Position numbers and translations under genes: made by a program
The notes under the pieces: model-generated
What the model saw: the letters and a program-made list of their open reading frames with translations, nothing else
Database searches by the model: none
Told to the model about the DNA's origin: nothing
Assembly (NCBI GenBank): GCA_933228895.1
Contig: OW121848.1
Coordinates: 92,213,470-92,277,469, forward strand
From: Platycnemis pennipes
Lineage: Eukaryota; Arthropoda; Insecta; Odonata; Platycnemididae
Length of the DNA stretch: 64,000 nucleotides
Reading direction: 5' to 3'
In this document: positions 32,059-44,432 of the stretch, piece after piece
Numbering within the stretch: position 1 is the first letter of the stretch
Layout of the letters: every line of letters starts with the position of its first letter

Positions 32059-32119
32059 TGGCGCAGGGGTAAAGTACTCCTCTCTAGGCTGAAGCGGGAA
32101 ACGGCCCGGGTTCGATTCT
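32059..32119 (+). other. tRNA-like pol III promoter head (one per array unit)
   Basis: The A box TGGCGCAGGGG matches TRGYNNANNNG and the B box GGTTCGATTCT matches the T-arm consensus. They are about 40 bp apart, inside a tRNA-like sequence (GCGCAGGGGTAAAGTACTCC, CCCGGGTTCGATTCTCCCCG). The acceptor stem does not close, and a SINE-like body follows (CCTAGCCTGGTCATAAATA). Equivalent heads start at 35164, 38259, 41363, 44450, 47554, 50664, 53769 and 56870. Probably a SINE captured in the ancestral unit; an active pol III promoter is possible. Confidence 0.65.
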
Positions 32120-32934
32120 CCCCGCATGCACTTAATTTTTCCTCAGCATTTTGCATAACGACCTAGCCTGGTCATAAATATTTTTAAGGTGTTTATCCGG
32201 AAAGTTTTTTACGCTAAATTTACGCAGCCAATTGTTACCAACTTAGGAAATCTAAATAAAACAATATTTTTATTTTATATCGATTTATTTGTACTTCGGG
32301 ATAAAAGCACGGCTAACCGTGTGGAGCATGCGTAAAAGAGAAAGGGAACGTGCTTTTCTTCATCGACCTTAACTTGAATATCTCTGAATACGTCCTGTGA
32401 GCGGTCCCGTGCTGTGATTTGATCATCTGAATATTTGCTTTGATTTAATTTTCCAGGGACGTGATTTTGATCATAATTGCATTAAGGAAGGTGGTTCACC
32501 GTCGGAGTAAATAATATTTAAGAAGAGTAATACGAAATAATGATGGCAATCACTTTTATTTTTGGTCTCGTTCCAAAGCAGAAGTGTTAGATTAAATTGA
32601 AAATGGCGCGGCGCGGATAGGCCAAGTCGTTCTTAACTTGAGCAACAGATGGCAGCACAGTAATGATTTAAAATTATCTCTCGTTTTTGTCAGTATTCTA
32701 CTTTAAGCAACATCTTAACGAGCTGTATTTTACACACGAAATACAGACTGATATAATGCCAATCAACTACGCTTGAATCAAGTGCGTTAATAAGTTAATG
32801 CAACGATTAAATAGTCTTAAAAGTCGAGTTCTCGCGAATCCGGCATCTGTTGAGAGTAACCAAGTATTCCTGACTCCTTGGAACTTGTAATGCTGACAGA
32901 GCATGATTGGTTCATTGCTCGGCACAGTCTTTAA

Positions 32935-33350
32935 TCGGCCCGGTGCGTCGCCGACTCCGTGCTTGACGACACCCTTGTAGCTGGTCGTTCTTTAGACGCC
33001 GCTGGGCTTTGTATCCATGAAGTGCGCCGTCCTGGCCACGCGGCTCGACTCAGCATGACCGAGGCGGGACGTGAAAAAATCGCCCGCGTGGGGAGGGGTT
33101 GGGGCGGCGGCTGCCGTGGAGGATGGCAGTTGTCGTGGTTAGGGGGGGAGATGGGAAGGGGTGGCAGGGTAGCAGCCACCCTTACCTATCTTCTCCAAGG
33201 GAGGGGGAGGGGTAGATCCCTAAATGGGGATCTGCTTCTCCCACCCGGGGAAGGGTACCCCCACCCGGTGGGAGGGGGCTTGATCCCAATCGGGATCGGC
33301 TAAGCCCCCTCTCATCTGGGTGGAGGGTCTTCTCTCTAAGGGGAGAGGAG
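32935..33350. other. GC/CpG-rich hairpin block (one per array unit)
   Basis: In unit 1, 32935-33150 is CpG-rich. From 33160 a series of inverted repeats follows: GTAGATCCC/GGGGATCTGC, CCCACCCGGGG and CACCCGGTGGG, GGGGGCTT...AAGCCCCC enclosing GATCCC..GGGATC, and CTCTCTAAGGGGAGAG. Equivalent blocks occur in units 2-8. Long open frames on both strands here (for example 32959-33303 plus, 32931-33179 minus) reflect high GC and are not called as genes. Confidence 0.75.
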
Positions 33351-35146
33351 CGTCATTTTCACTATCAACATCAATGGCTCTTTAGCGTGTCTCTCATTAT
33401 CATCATTAATAATCCAAATACACCCAGAAAATACCCTCTTTAAGACGTTTAAATTTAAGAATGTAGGGTAGATGGGTTTGAGTATTGAAGGGGCCCATAA
33501 TACGCCCACCCCTCAGACCCCTCCGCGGATTTTCCCTCTGGCTCCGACCTCAGCTTATGTACATTGTGATTTCTAATTCTTTTTCCTCATTTACTCCGTT
33601 CCTGCCAAACGCATTTACGTGAAATTGATTGCATTGTACTTGGATACATATTCCACGCTTTATGGTCACAAAATATGCCTTCATTATAATGACACTACTC
33701 ATTTTTCATGCCGAATGAGTGACACTCTCATCATGCAGGGAGGAAGGTGCAACTACGGGCATGCCATGTTCTGCATCAGAGCCTGAGCAGCTCTTAAGAG
33801 TCAGGGTAGAAGCCATCTTAAGAGGTAGGGTAGCAGCCATCCTAACAGTATGATTAGCAGTATGGGGTTGGAAGGAACGGAGGAGGCCCGAGCCCCAATA
33901 GGTATATTTAAAAGGAAATCAGCGTTGTTGTCCATTATCTTGCCAATTACAGGGAGTATTTACTGCTTAGGAAGTTAATAGGTCAGTGTCAAGGTCCGGG
34001 GAGGTACCTCGAGGGATTATTTTTACTTACCTCTATTACTCCGCTGTCTGGTGGTAATGCATGTTTTTATACAATGTCTGTCTCTCCCGTTGCAAATTAA
34101 TTCAATCGACTATACCTTAACTTCGCTACTTTTTACGTGTCTCCCGCGCCCTTATTGCTACATTGACGATATTATCACTACGCTTAATTGGGAGAATGGC
34201 GATGGTTTCATAGAAGAATGGAAATACATTCGGCAAGATGACAATGTCGATTTCCGTCTTTAGCTATCATCGAGACGTAACTGATAAATCCACAGAGGGG
34301 ATATGTCTACCTATTTAGCCACTTTAGTCAGAAGTGATTGTGATGCGACGTGTGGATACCGAACCAAATCCTCGTGGCGTCACGGATCAGATAACCACTG
34401 CGTCTGCACCCGTTCAATGAGCGCGCGAGCTGGTGTCGTGAGCCGATACAACCCCTGCCGCCTCTGAGACTTTGAATTGATTACCAAAAAATCTGCGACC
34501 TCGATCAACAGAGGAGTCCACGTCGACGGGAATTTTCCTGGGCCCAGGAAGACTCGACCGTAGACACGCCGCTACTCCGGAGAGTGGTCGCTTACCTTTC
34601 GAGGGATCCCACCTACCGGAGGACCCTCGCCGATGCTCCTTGGGGTGCATCCTTCACAGATACACCCTAGAAGTTTCAAAAATTATATTACACGCACCAA
34701 ATACCATGAGGTATTCGGGCACTGAGTGGGATTTCACCACGCCCTGGCCAATCTCTTCCTCGTCATCGATCATCGTGTTTTCCATTTAGTTTCTCTCCCA
34801 AATTCCTGGTTTATGCATCGAGAAATTTACCCGGAGTTGCAGTAGCGTCATTGACATAAGTTTTGTCCTGATTTCTGTTACATTGTCATTTTCACGGAGA
34901 ACGTTGCTAGCGAGCCGCATCGCGTCTTATCTGCATCACAACGTCCGCTTCTAACTTTCGAATTTCAGTCTTTCGTCCCCTCATCACGAATTCTTTCGTT
35001 CTAGCTTACAAGGGCTAACATGTATTATTGTAAGTATAGCAGTGGTTTACGAAACACCCCCATCGTCGGGGTTATGTTTTCAACAGTTTAAACAAAAAAC
35101 GAGTATGAATATTATGCCTAGAAACACAATGCTTGGACTCTTGGAT

Positions 35147-38100
35147 CCACAAAGGATACGTCGTGGCGCAGGGGTAAAGTACTCCTCTCTAGGCTGAAGC
35201 GGGAAACGGCCCGGGTTCGATTCTCCCCGCATGCACTTAATTTTTCCTCAGCATTTTGCATAACGACCTAGCCTGGTCATAAATATTTTTAAGGTGTTTA
35301 TCCGGAAAGTTTTTACGCTAAATTTACGCAGCCAATTGTTACCAACTTAGGAAATCTAAATAAAACAATATTTTTATTTTATATCGATTTATTTGTACTT
35401 CGGGATAAAAGCACGGCTAACCGTGTGGAGCATGCGTAAAAGAGGAAGGGAACGTGCTTTTCTTCATCGACCTTAACTTGAATATCTCTGAATACGTCCT
35501 GTGAGCGGTCCCGTGCTGTGATTTGATCATCTGAATATTTGCTTTGATTTAATTTTCCAGGGACGTGATTTTGATCATAATTGCATTAAGGAAGGTGGTT
35601 CACCGTCGGAGTAAATAATATTTAAGAAGAGTAATACGAAATAATGATGGCAATTACTTTTATTTTTGGTCTCGTTCCAAAGCAGAAGTGTTAGATTAAA
35701 ATGAAAATGGCGCGGCGCGGATAGGCCAAGTCGTTCTTAACTTGAGCAACAGATGGCAGCACAGTAATGATTTAAAATTATCTCTCGTTTTTGTCAGTAT
35801 TCTACTTTAAGCAACATCTTAACGAGCTGTATTTTACACACGAAATACAGACTGATATAATGCCAATCGACTACGCTTGAATCAAGTGCGTTAATAAGTT
35901 AATGCAACGATTAAATAGTCTTAAAAGTCGAGTTCTCGCGAATCCGGCATCTGTTGAGAGTAACCAAGTATTCCTGACTCCTTGGAACTTGTAATGCTGA
36001 CAGAGCATGATTGGTTCATTGCTCGGCACAGTCTTTAATCGGCCCGGTGCGTCGCCGACTCCGTGCTTGACGACACCCTTGTAGCTGGTCGTTCTTTAGA
36101 CGCCGCTGGGCTTTGTATCCATGAAGTGCGCCGTCCTGGCCACGCGGCTCGACTCAGCATGACCGAGGCGGGACGTGAAAAAATCGCCCGCGTGGGGAGG
36201 GGTTGGGGCGGCGGCTGCCGTGGAGGATGGCAGTTGTCGTGGTTAGGGGGGGAGATGGGAAGGGGTGGCAGGGTAGCAGCCACCCTTACCTATCTTCTCC
36301 AAGGGAGGGGGAGGGGTAGATCCCTAAATGGGGATCTGCTTCTCCCACCCGGGGAAGGGTACCCCCACCCGGTGGGAGGGGGCTTGATCCCAATCGGGAT
36401 CGGCTAAGCCCCCTCTCATCTGGGTGGAGGGTCTTCTCTCTAAGGGGAGAGGAGCGTCATTTTCACTATCAACATCAATGGCTCTTTAGCGTGTCTCTCA
36501 TTATCATCATTAATAATCCAAATACACCCAGAAAATACCCTCTTTAAGACGGTTAAATTTAAGAATGTAGGGTAGATGGGTTTGAGTATTGAAGGGGCCC
36601 ATAATACGCCCACCCCTCAGACCCCTCCGCGGATTTTCCCTCTGGCTCTGACCTCAGCTTATGTACATTGTGATTTCTAATTCTTTTTCCTCATTCACTC
36701 CGTTCCTGCCAAACGCATTTACGTGAAATTGATTGCATTGTACTTGGATACATATTCCACGCTTTATGGTCACAAAATATGCCTTCATTATAATGACACT
36801 ACTCATTTTTCATGCCGAATGAGTGACACACTCATCATGCAGGGAGGAAGGTGCAACTACGGGCATGCCATGTTCTGCATCAGAGCCTGAGCAGCTCTTA
36901 AGAGTCAGGGTAGAAGCCATCTTAAGAGGTAGGGTAGCAGCCATCCTAACAGTATGATTAGCAGTATGGGGTTGGAAGGAACGGAGGAGGCCCGAGCCCC
37001 AATAGGTATATTTAAAAGGAAATCAGCGTTGTTGTCCATTATCTTGCCAATTACAGGGAGTATTTACTGCTTAGGAAGTTAATAGGTCAGTGTCAAGGTC
37101 CGGGGAGGTACCTCGAGGGATTATTTTTACTTACCTCTATTACTCCGCTGTCTGGTGGTAATGCATGTTTTTATACAATGTCTGTCTCTCCCGTTGCAAA
37201 TTAATTCAATCGACTATACCTTAACTTCGCTACTTTTTACGTGTCTCCCGCGCCCTTATTGCTACATTGACGATATTATCACTACGCTTAATTGGGAGAA
37301 TGGCGATGGTTTCATAGAAGAATGGAAATACATTCGGCAAGATGACAATGTCGATTTCCGTCTTTAGCTATCATCGAGACGTAACTGATAAATCCGCAGA
37401 GGGGATATGTCTACCTATTTAGTCAGAAGTGATTGTGATGCGACGTGTGGATACCGAACCAAATCCTCGTGGCGTCACGGATCAGATAACCACTGCGTCT
37501 GCACCCGTTCAGTGAGCGCGCGAGCTGGTGTCGTGAGCCGTTACAACCCCTGCCGCCTCGGAGACTGTGAATTGATTACCAAAAAATCTGCGACCTCAAT
37601 CAACAGAGGAGTCCACGTCGACGGGAATTTTCCTGGGCCCAGGAGGACTCGACCGTAGACACGCCTCTACTCCGGAGAGTGGTCGCTTACCTTTCGAGGG
37701 ATCCCACCTACCGGAAGACCCTCGCCGATGCTCCTTGGGGTGCATCCTTCACAGATACACCCTAGAAGTTTCAAAAATTATATTACACGCACCAAATACC
37801 ATGAGGTATTCGGGCACTGAGTGGGATTTCACCACGCCCTGGCCAATCTCTTCCTCGTCATCGATCATCGTGTTTTCCATTTAGTTTCTCTCCCAAATTC
37901 CTGGTTTATGCATCGAGAAATTTACCCGGAGTTGCAGTAGCGTCATTGACATAAGTTTTGTCCTGATTTCTGTTACATTGTCATTTTCACAGAGAACGTT
38001 GCTAGCGAGCCGCATCGCGTCTTATCTGCATCACAACGTCCGCTTCTAACTTTCGAATTTCAGTCTTTCGTCCCCTCATCACGAATTCTTTCGTTCTAGC

Positions 38101-38241
38101 TTACAAGGGCTATCATGTATTATTGTAAGTATAGCAGTGGTTTACGAAACACCCCCATCGTCGGGGTTATGTTTTCAACAGTTTAAACAAAAAACGAGTA
38201 TGAATATTATGCCTAGAAACACAATGCTTGGACTCTTGGAT
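35147..38241 (+). repeat. array unit 2 (type B, 3095 bp)
   Basis: It lacks the 9 bp present in type A near 37420 (CTATTTAGTCAG) and carries CTCGGAGACTGTG near 37557. Five T in AAAGTTTTTACG. GC-rich block about 36040-36455. Confidence 0.9.
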
Positions 38242-41200
38242 CCACAAAGGATACGTCGTGGCGCAGGGGTAAAGTACTCCTCTCTAGGCTGAAGCGGGAA
38301 ACGGCCCGGGTTCGATTCTCCCCGCATGCACTTAATTTTTCCTCAGCATTTTGCATAACGACCTAGCCTGGTCATAAATATTTTTAAGGTGTTTATCCGG
38401 AAAGTTTTTACGCTAAATTTACGCAGCCAATTGTTACCAACTTAGGAAATCTAAATAAAACAATATTTTTATTTTATATCGATTTATTTGTACTTCGGGA
38501 TAAAAGCACGGCTAACCGTGTGGAGCATGCGTAAAAGAGGAAGGGAACGTGCTTTTCTTCATCGACCTTAACTTGAATATCTCTGAATACGTCCTGTGAG
38601 CGGTCCCGTGCTGTGATTTGATCATCTGAATATTTGCTTTGATTTAATTTTCCAGGGACGTGATTTTGATCATAATTGCATTAAGGAAGGTGGTTCACCG
38701 TCGGAGTAAATAATATTTAAGAAGAGTAATACGAAATAATGATGGCAATTACTTTTATTTTTGGTCTCGTTCCAAAGCAGAAGTGTTAGATTAAAATGAA
38801 AATGGCGCGGCGCGGATAGGCCAAGTCGTTCTTAACTTGAGCAACAGATGGCAGCACAGTAATGATTTAAAATTATCTCTCGTTTTTGTCAGTATTCTAC
38901 TTTAAGCAACATCTTAACGAGCTGTATTTTACACACGAAATACAGACTGATATAATGCCAATCGACTACGCTTGAATCAAGTGCGTTAATAAGTTAATGC
39001 AACGATTAAATAGTCTTAAAAGTCGAGTTCTCGCGAATCCGGCATCTGTTGAGAGTAACCAAGTATTCCTGACTCCTTGGAACTTGTAATGCTGACAGAG
39101 CATGATTGGTTCATTGCTCGGCACAGTCTTTAATCGGCCCGGTGCGTCGCCGACTCCGTGCTTGACGACACCCTTGTAGCTGGTCGTTCTTTAGACGCCG
39201 CTGGGCTTTGTATCCATGAAGTGCGCCGTCCTGGCCACGCGGCTCGACTCAGCATGACCGAGGCGGGACGTGAAAAAATCGCCCGCGTGGGGAGGGGTTG
39301 GGGCGGCGGCTGCCGTGGAGGATGGCAGTTGTCGTGGTTAGGGGGGGAGATGGGAAGGGGTGGCAGGGTAGCAGCCACCCTTACCTATCTTCTCCAAGGG
39401 AGGGGGAGGGGTAGATCCCTAAATGGGGATCTGCTTCTCCCACCCGGGGAAGGGTACCCCCACCCGGTGGGAGGGGGCTTGATCCCAATCGGGATCGGCT
39501 AAGCCCCCTCTCATCTGGGTGGAGGGTCTTCTCTCTAAGGGGAGAGGAGCGTCATTTTCACTATCAACATCAATGGCTCTTTAGCGTGTCTCTCATTATC
39601 ATCATTAATAATCCAAATACACCCAGAAAATACCCTCTTTAAGACGCTTAAATTTAAGAATGTAGGGTAGATGCGTTTGAGTAATGAAGGGGCCCATAAT
39701 ACGCCCACCCCTCAGACCCCCCCGCGGATTTTCCCTCTGGCTCTGACCTCAGCTTATGTACATTGTGATTTCTAATTCTTTTTCCTCATTCACTCCGTTC
39801 CTGCCAAACGCATTTACGTGAAATTGATTGCATTGTACTTGGATACATATTCCACGCTTTATGGTCACAAAATATGCCTTCATTATAATGACACTACTCA
39901 TTTTTCATGCCGAATGAGTGACACACTCATCATGCAGGGAGGAAGGTGCAACTACGGGCATGCCATGTTCTGCATCAGAGCCTGAGCAGCTCTTAAGAGT
40001 CAGGGTAGAAGCCATCTTAAGAGGTAGGGTAGCAGCCATCCTAACAGTATGATTAGCAGTATGGGGTTGGAAGGAACGGAGGAGGCCCGAGCCCCAATAG
40101 GTATATTTAAAAGGAAATCAGCGTTGTTGTCCATTATCTTGCCAATTACAGGGAGTATTTACTGCTTAGGAAGTTAATAGGTCAGTGTCAAGGTCCGGGG
40201 AGGTACCTCGAGGGATTATTTTTACTTACCTCTATTACTCCGCTGTCTGGTGGTAATGCATGTTTTTATACAATGTCTGTCTCTCCCGTTGCAAATTAAT
40301 TCAATCGACTATACCTTAACTTCGCTACTTTTTACGTGTCTCCCGCGCCCTTATTGCTACATTGACGATATTATCACTACGCTTAATTGGGAGAATGGCG
40401 ATGGTTTCATAGAAGAATGGAAATACATTCGGCAAGATGACAATGTCGATTTCCGTCTTTAGCTATCATCGAGACGTAACTGATAAATCCACAGAGGGGA
40501 TATGTCTACCTATTTAGCCACTTTAGTCAGAAGTGATTGTGATGCGACGTGTGGATACCGAACCAAATCCTCGTGGCGTCACGGATCAGATAACCACTGC
40601 GTCTGCACCCGTTCAATGAGCGCGCGAGCTGGTGTCGTGAGCCGATACAACCCCTGCCGCCTCTGAGACTTTGAATTGATTACCAAAAAATCTGCGACCT
40701 CAATCAACAGAGGAGTCCACGCCGACGGGAATTTTCCTGGGCCCAGGAGGACTCGACCGTAGACACGCCTCTACTCCGGAGAGTGGTCGCTTACCTTTCG
40801 AGGGATCCCACCTACCGGAAGACCCTCGCCGATGCTCCTTGGGGTGCATCCTTCACAGATACACCCTAGAAGTTTCAAAAATTATATTACACGCACCAAA
40901 TACCATGAGGTATTCGGGCACTGAGTGGGATTTCACCACGCCCTGGCCAATCTCTTCCTCGTCATCGATCATCGTGTTTTCCATTTAGTTTCTCTCCCAA
41001 ATTCCTGGTTTATGCATCGAGAAATTTACCCGGAGTTGCAGTAGCGTCATTGACATAAGTTTTGTCCTGATTTCTGTTACATTGTCATTTTCACAGAGAA
41101 CGTTGCTAGCGAGCCGCATCGCGTCTTATCTGCATCACAACGTCCGCTTCTAACTTTCGAATTTCAGTCTTTCGTCCCCTCATCACGAATTCTTTCGTTC

Positions 41201-41345
41201 TAGCTTACAAGGGCTAACATGTATTATTGTAAGTATAGCAGTGGTTTACGAAACACCCCCATCGTCGGGGTTATGTTTTCAACAGTTTAAACAAAAAACG
41301 AGTATGAATATTATGCCTAGAAACACAATGCTTGGACTCTTGGAT
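38242..41345 (+). repeat. array unit 3 (type A, 3104 bp)
   Basis: It shares the type A markers TTAGCCACTTTAG (about 40513) and TCTGAGACTTTG (about 40662) with units 1 and 5. GC-rich block about 39135-39550. Confidence 0.9.
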
Positions 41346-44300
41346 CCACAAAGGATACGTCGTGGCGCAGGGGTAAAGTACTCCTCTCTAGGCTGAAGCG
41401 GGAAACGGCCCGGGTTCGATTCTCCCCGCATGCACTTAATTTTTCCTCAGCATTTTGCATAACGACCTAGCCTGGTCATAAATATTTTTAAGGTGTTTAT
41501 CCGGAAAGTTTTTACGCTAAATTTACGCAGCCAATTGTTACCAACTTAGGAAATCTAAATAAAACAATATTTTTATTTTATATCGATTTATTTGTACTTC
41601 GGGATAAAAGCACGGCTAACCGTGTGGAGCATGCGTAAAAGAGGAAGGGAACGTGCTTTTCTTCATCGACCTTAACTTGAATATCTCTGAATACGTCCTG
41701 TGAGCGGTCCCGTGCTGTGATTTGATCATCTGAATATTTGCTTTGATTTAATTTTCCAGGGACGTGATTTTGATCATAATTGCATTAAGGAAGGTGGTTC
41801 ACCGTCGGAGTAAATAATATTTAAGAAGAGTAATACGAAATAATGATGGCAATTACTTTTATTTTTGGTCTCGTTCCAAAGCAGAAGTGTTAGATTAAAA
41901 TGAAAATGGCGCGGCGCGGATAGGCCAAGTCGTTCTTAACTTGAGCAACAGATGGCAGCACAGTAATGATTTAAAATTATCTCTCGTTTTTGTCAGTATT
42001 CTACTTTAAGCAACATCTTAACGAGCTGTATTTTACACACGAAATACAGACTGATATAATGCCAATCGACTACGCTTGAATCAAGTGCGTTAATAAGTTA
42101 ATGCAACGATTAAATAGTCTTAAAAGTCGAGTTCTCGCGAATCCGGCATCTGTTGAGAGTAACCAAGTATTCCTGACTCCTTGGAACTTGTAATGCTGAC
42201 AGAGCATGATTGGTTCATTGCTCGGCACAGTCTTTAATCGGCCCGGTGCGTCGCCGACTCCGTGCTTGACGACACCCTTGTAGCTGGTCGTTCTTTAGAC
42301 GCCGCTGGGCTTTGTATCCATGAAGTGCGCCGTCCTGGCCACGCGGCTCGACTCAGCATGACCGAGGCGGGACGTGAAAAAATCGCCCGCGTGGGGAGGG
42401 GTTGGGGCGGCGGCTGCCGTGGAGGATGGCAGTTGTCGTGGTTAGGGGGGGAGATGGGAAGGGGTAGCAGCCACCCTTACCTATCTTCTCCAAGGGAGGG
42501 GGAGGGGTAGATCCCTAAATGGGGATCTGCTTCTCCCACCCGGGGAAGGGTACCCCCACCCGGTGGGAGGGGGCTTGATCCCAATCGGGATCGGCTAAGC
42601 CCCCTCTCATCTGGGTGGAGGGTCTTCTCTCTAAGGGGAGAGGAGCGTCATTTTCACTATCAACATCAATGGCTCTTTAGCGTGTCTCTCATTATCATCA
42701 TTAATAATCCAAATACACCCAGAAAATACCCTCTTTAAGACGCTTAAATTTAAGAATGTAGGGTAGATGGGTTTGAGTAATGAAGGGGCCCATAATACGC
42801 CCACCCCTCAGACCCCCCCGCGGATTTTCCCTCTGGCTCTGACCTCAGCTTATGTACATTGTGATTTCTAATTCTTTTTCCTCATTCACTCCGTTCCTGC
42901 CAAACGCATTTACGTGAAATTGATTGCATTGTACTTGGATACATATTCCACGCTTTATGGTCACAAAATATGCCTTCATTATAATGACACTACTCATTTT
43001 TCATGCCGAATGAGTGACACACTCATCATGCAGGGAGGAAGGTGCAACTACGGGCATGCCATGTTCTGCATCAGAGCCTGAGCAGCTCTTAAGAGTCAGG
43101 GTAGAAGCCATCTTAAGAGGTAGGGTAGCAGCCATCCTAACAGTATGATTAGCAGTATGGGGTTGGAAGGAACGGAGGAGGCCCGAGCCCCAATAGGTAT
43201 ATTTAAAAGGAAATCAGCGTTGTTGTCCATTATCTTGCCAATTACAGGGAGTATTTACTGCTTAGGAAGTTAATAGGTCAGTGTCAAGGTCCGGGGAGGT
43301 ACCTCGAGGGATTATTTTTACTTACCTCTATTACTCCGCTGTCTGGTGGTAATGCATGTTTTTATACAATGTCTGTCTCTCCCGTTGCAAATTAATTCAA
43401 TCGACTATACCTTAACTTCGCTACTTTTTACGTGTCTCCCGCGCCCTTATTGCTACATTGACGATATTATCACTACGCTTAATTGGGAGAATGGCGATGG
43501 TTTCATAGAAGAATGGAAATACATTCGGCAAGATGACAATGTCGATTTCCGTCTTTAGCTATCATCGAGACGTAACTGATAAATCCGCAGAGGGGATATG
43601 TCTACCTATTTAGTCAGAAGTGATTGTGATGCGACGTGTGGATACCGAACCAAATCCTCGTGGCGTCACGGATCAGATAACCACTGCGTCTGCACCCGTT
43701 CAGTGAGCGCGCGAGCTGGTGTCGTGAGCCGTTACAACCCCTGCCGCCTCGGAGACTGTGAATAGATTACCAAAAAATCTGCGACCTCAATCAACAGAGG
43801 AGTCCACGTCGACGGGAATTTTCCTGGGCCCAGGAGGACTCGACCGTAGACACGCCTCTACTCCGGAGAGTGGTCGCTTACCTTTCGAGGGATCCCACCT
43901 ACCGGAAGACCCTCGCCGATGCTCCTTGGGGTGCATCCTTCACAGATACACCCTAGAAGTTTCAAAAATTATATTACACGCACCAAATACCATGAGGTAT
44001 TCGGGCACTGAGTGGGATTTCACCACGCCCTGGCCAATCTCTTCCTCGTCATCGATCATCGTGTTTTCCATTTAGTTTCTCTCCCAAATTCCTGGTTTAT
44101 GCATCGAGAAATTTACCCGGAGTTGCAGTAGCGTCATTGACATAAGTTTTGTCCTGATTTCTGTTACATTGTCATTTTCACAGAGAACGTTGCTAGCGAG
44201 CCGCATCGCGTCTTATCTGCATCACAACGTCCGCTTCTAACTTTCGAATTTCAGTCTTTCGTCCCCTCATCACGAATTCTTTCGTTCTAGCTTACAAGGG

Positions 44301-44432
44301 CTAACATGTATTATTGTAAGTATAGCAGTGGTTTACGAAACACCCCCATCGTCGGGGTTATGTTTTCAACAGTTTAAACAAAAAACGAGTATGAATATTA
44401 TGCCTAGAAACACAATGCTTGGACTCTTGGAT
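41346..44432 (+). repeat. array unit 4 (type B, 3087 bp)
   Basis: It has type B markers (CTATTTAGTCAG near 43607, CTCGGAGACTGTG near 43748) plus two private changes: an 8-bp deletion in the GC-rich block (GGGGTAGCAGCC near 42461) and GAATAGATT near 43761. The deletion explains its shorter length. Confidence 0.9.

Larger units (their letters stand above)
32042..35146 (+). repeat. array unit 1 (type A, 3105 bp)
   Basis: A box TGGCGCAGGGG at 32059, B box GGTTCGATTCT at 32109, GC-rich hairpin block about 32935-33350. It has the TTAGCCACTTTAG variant near 34313 and TCTGAGACTTTG near 34463 (type A markers). It begins with six T in AAAGTTTTTTACG. Confidence 0.9.

Noticed and set aside
32059..32119. 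Functional tRNA gene in each unit
   Set aside because: A and B boxes fit, but no acceptor stem or convincing anticodon arm closes; SINE-like head is the better reading.
32959..33303. 114-codon frame in the GC-rich block of most array units, and the antisense 82-codon frame
   Set aside because: High GC without AT-rich stops, frames open on both strands over hairpins, Gly/Arg-rich product without motifs. Recurrence only reflects unit identity.
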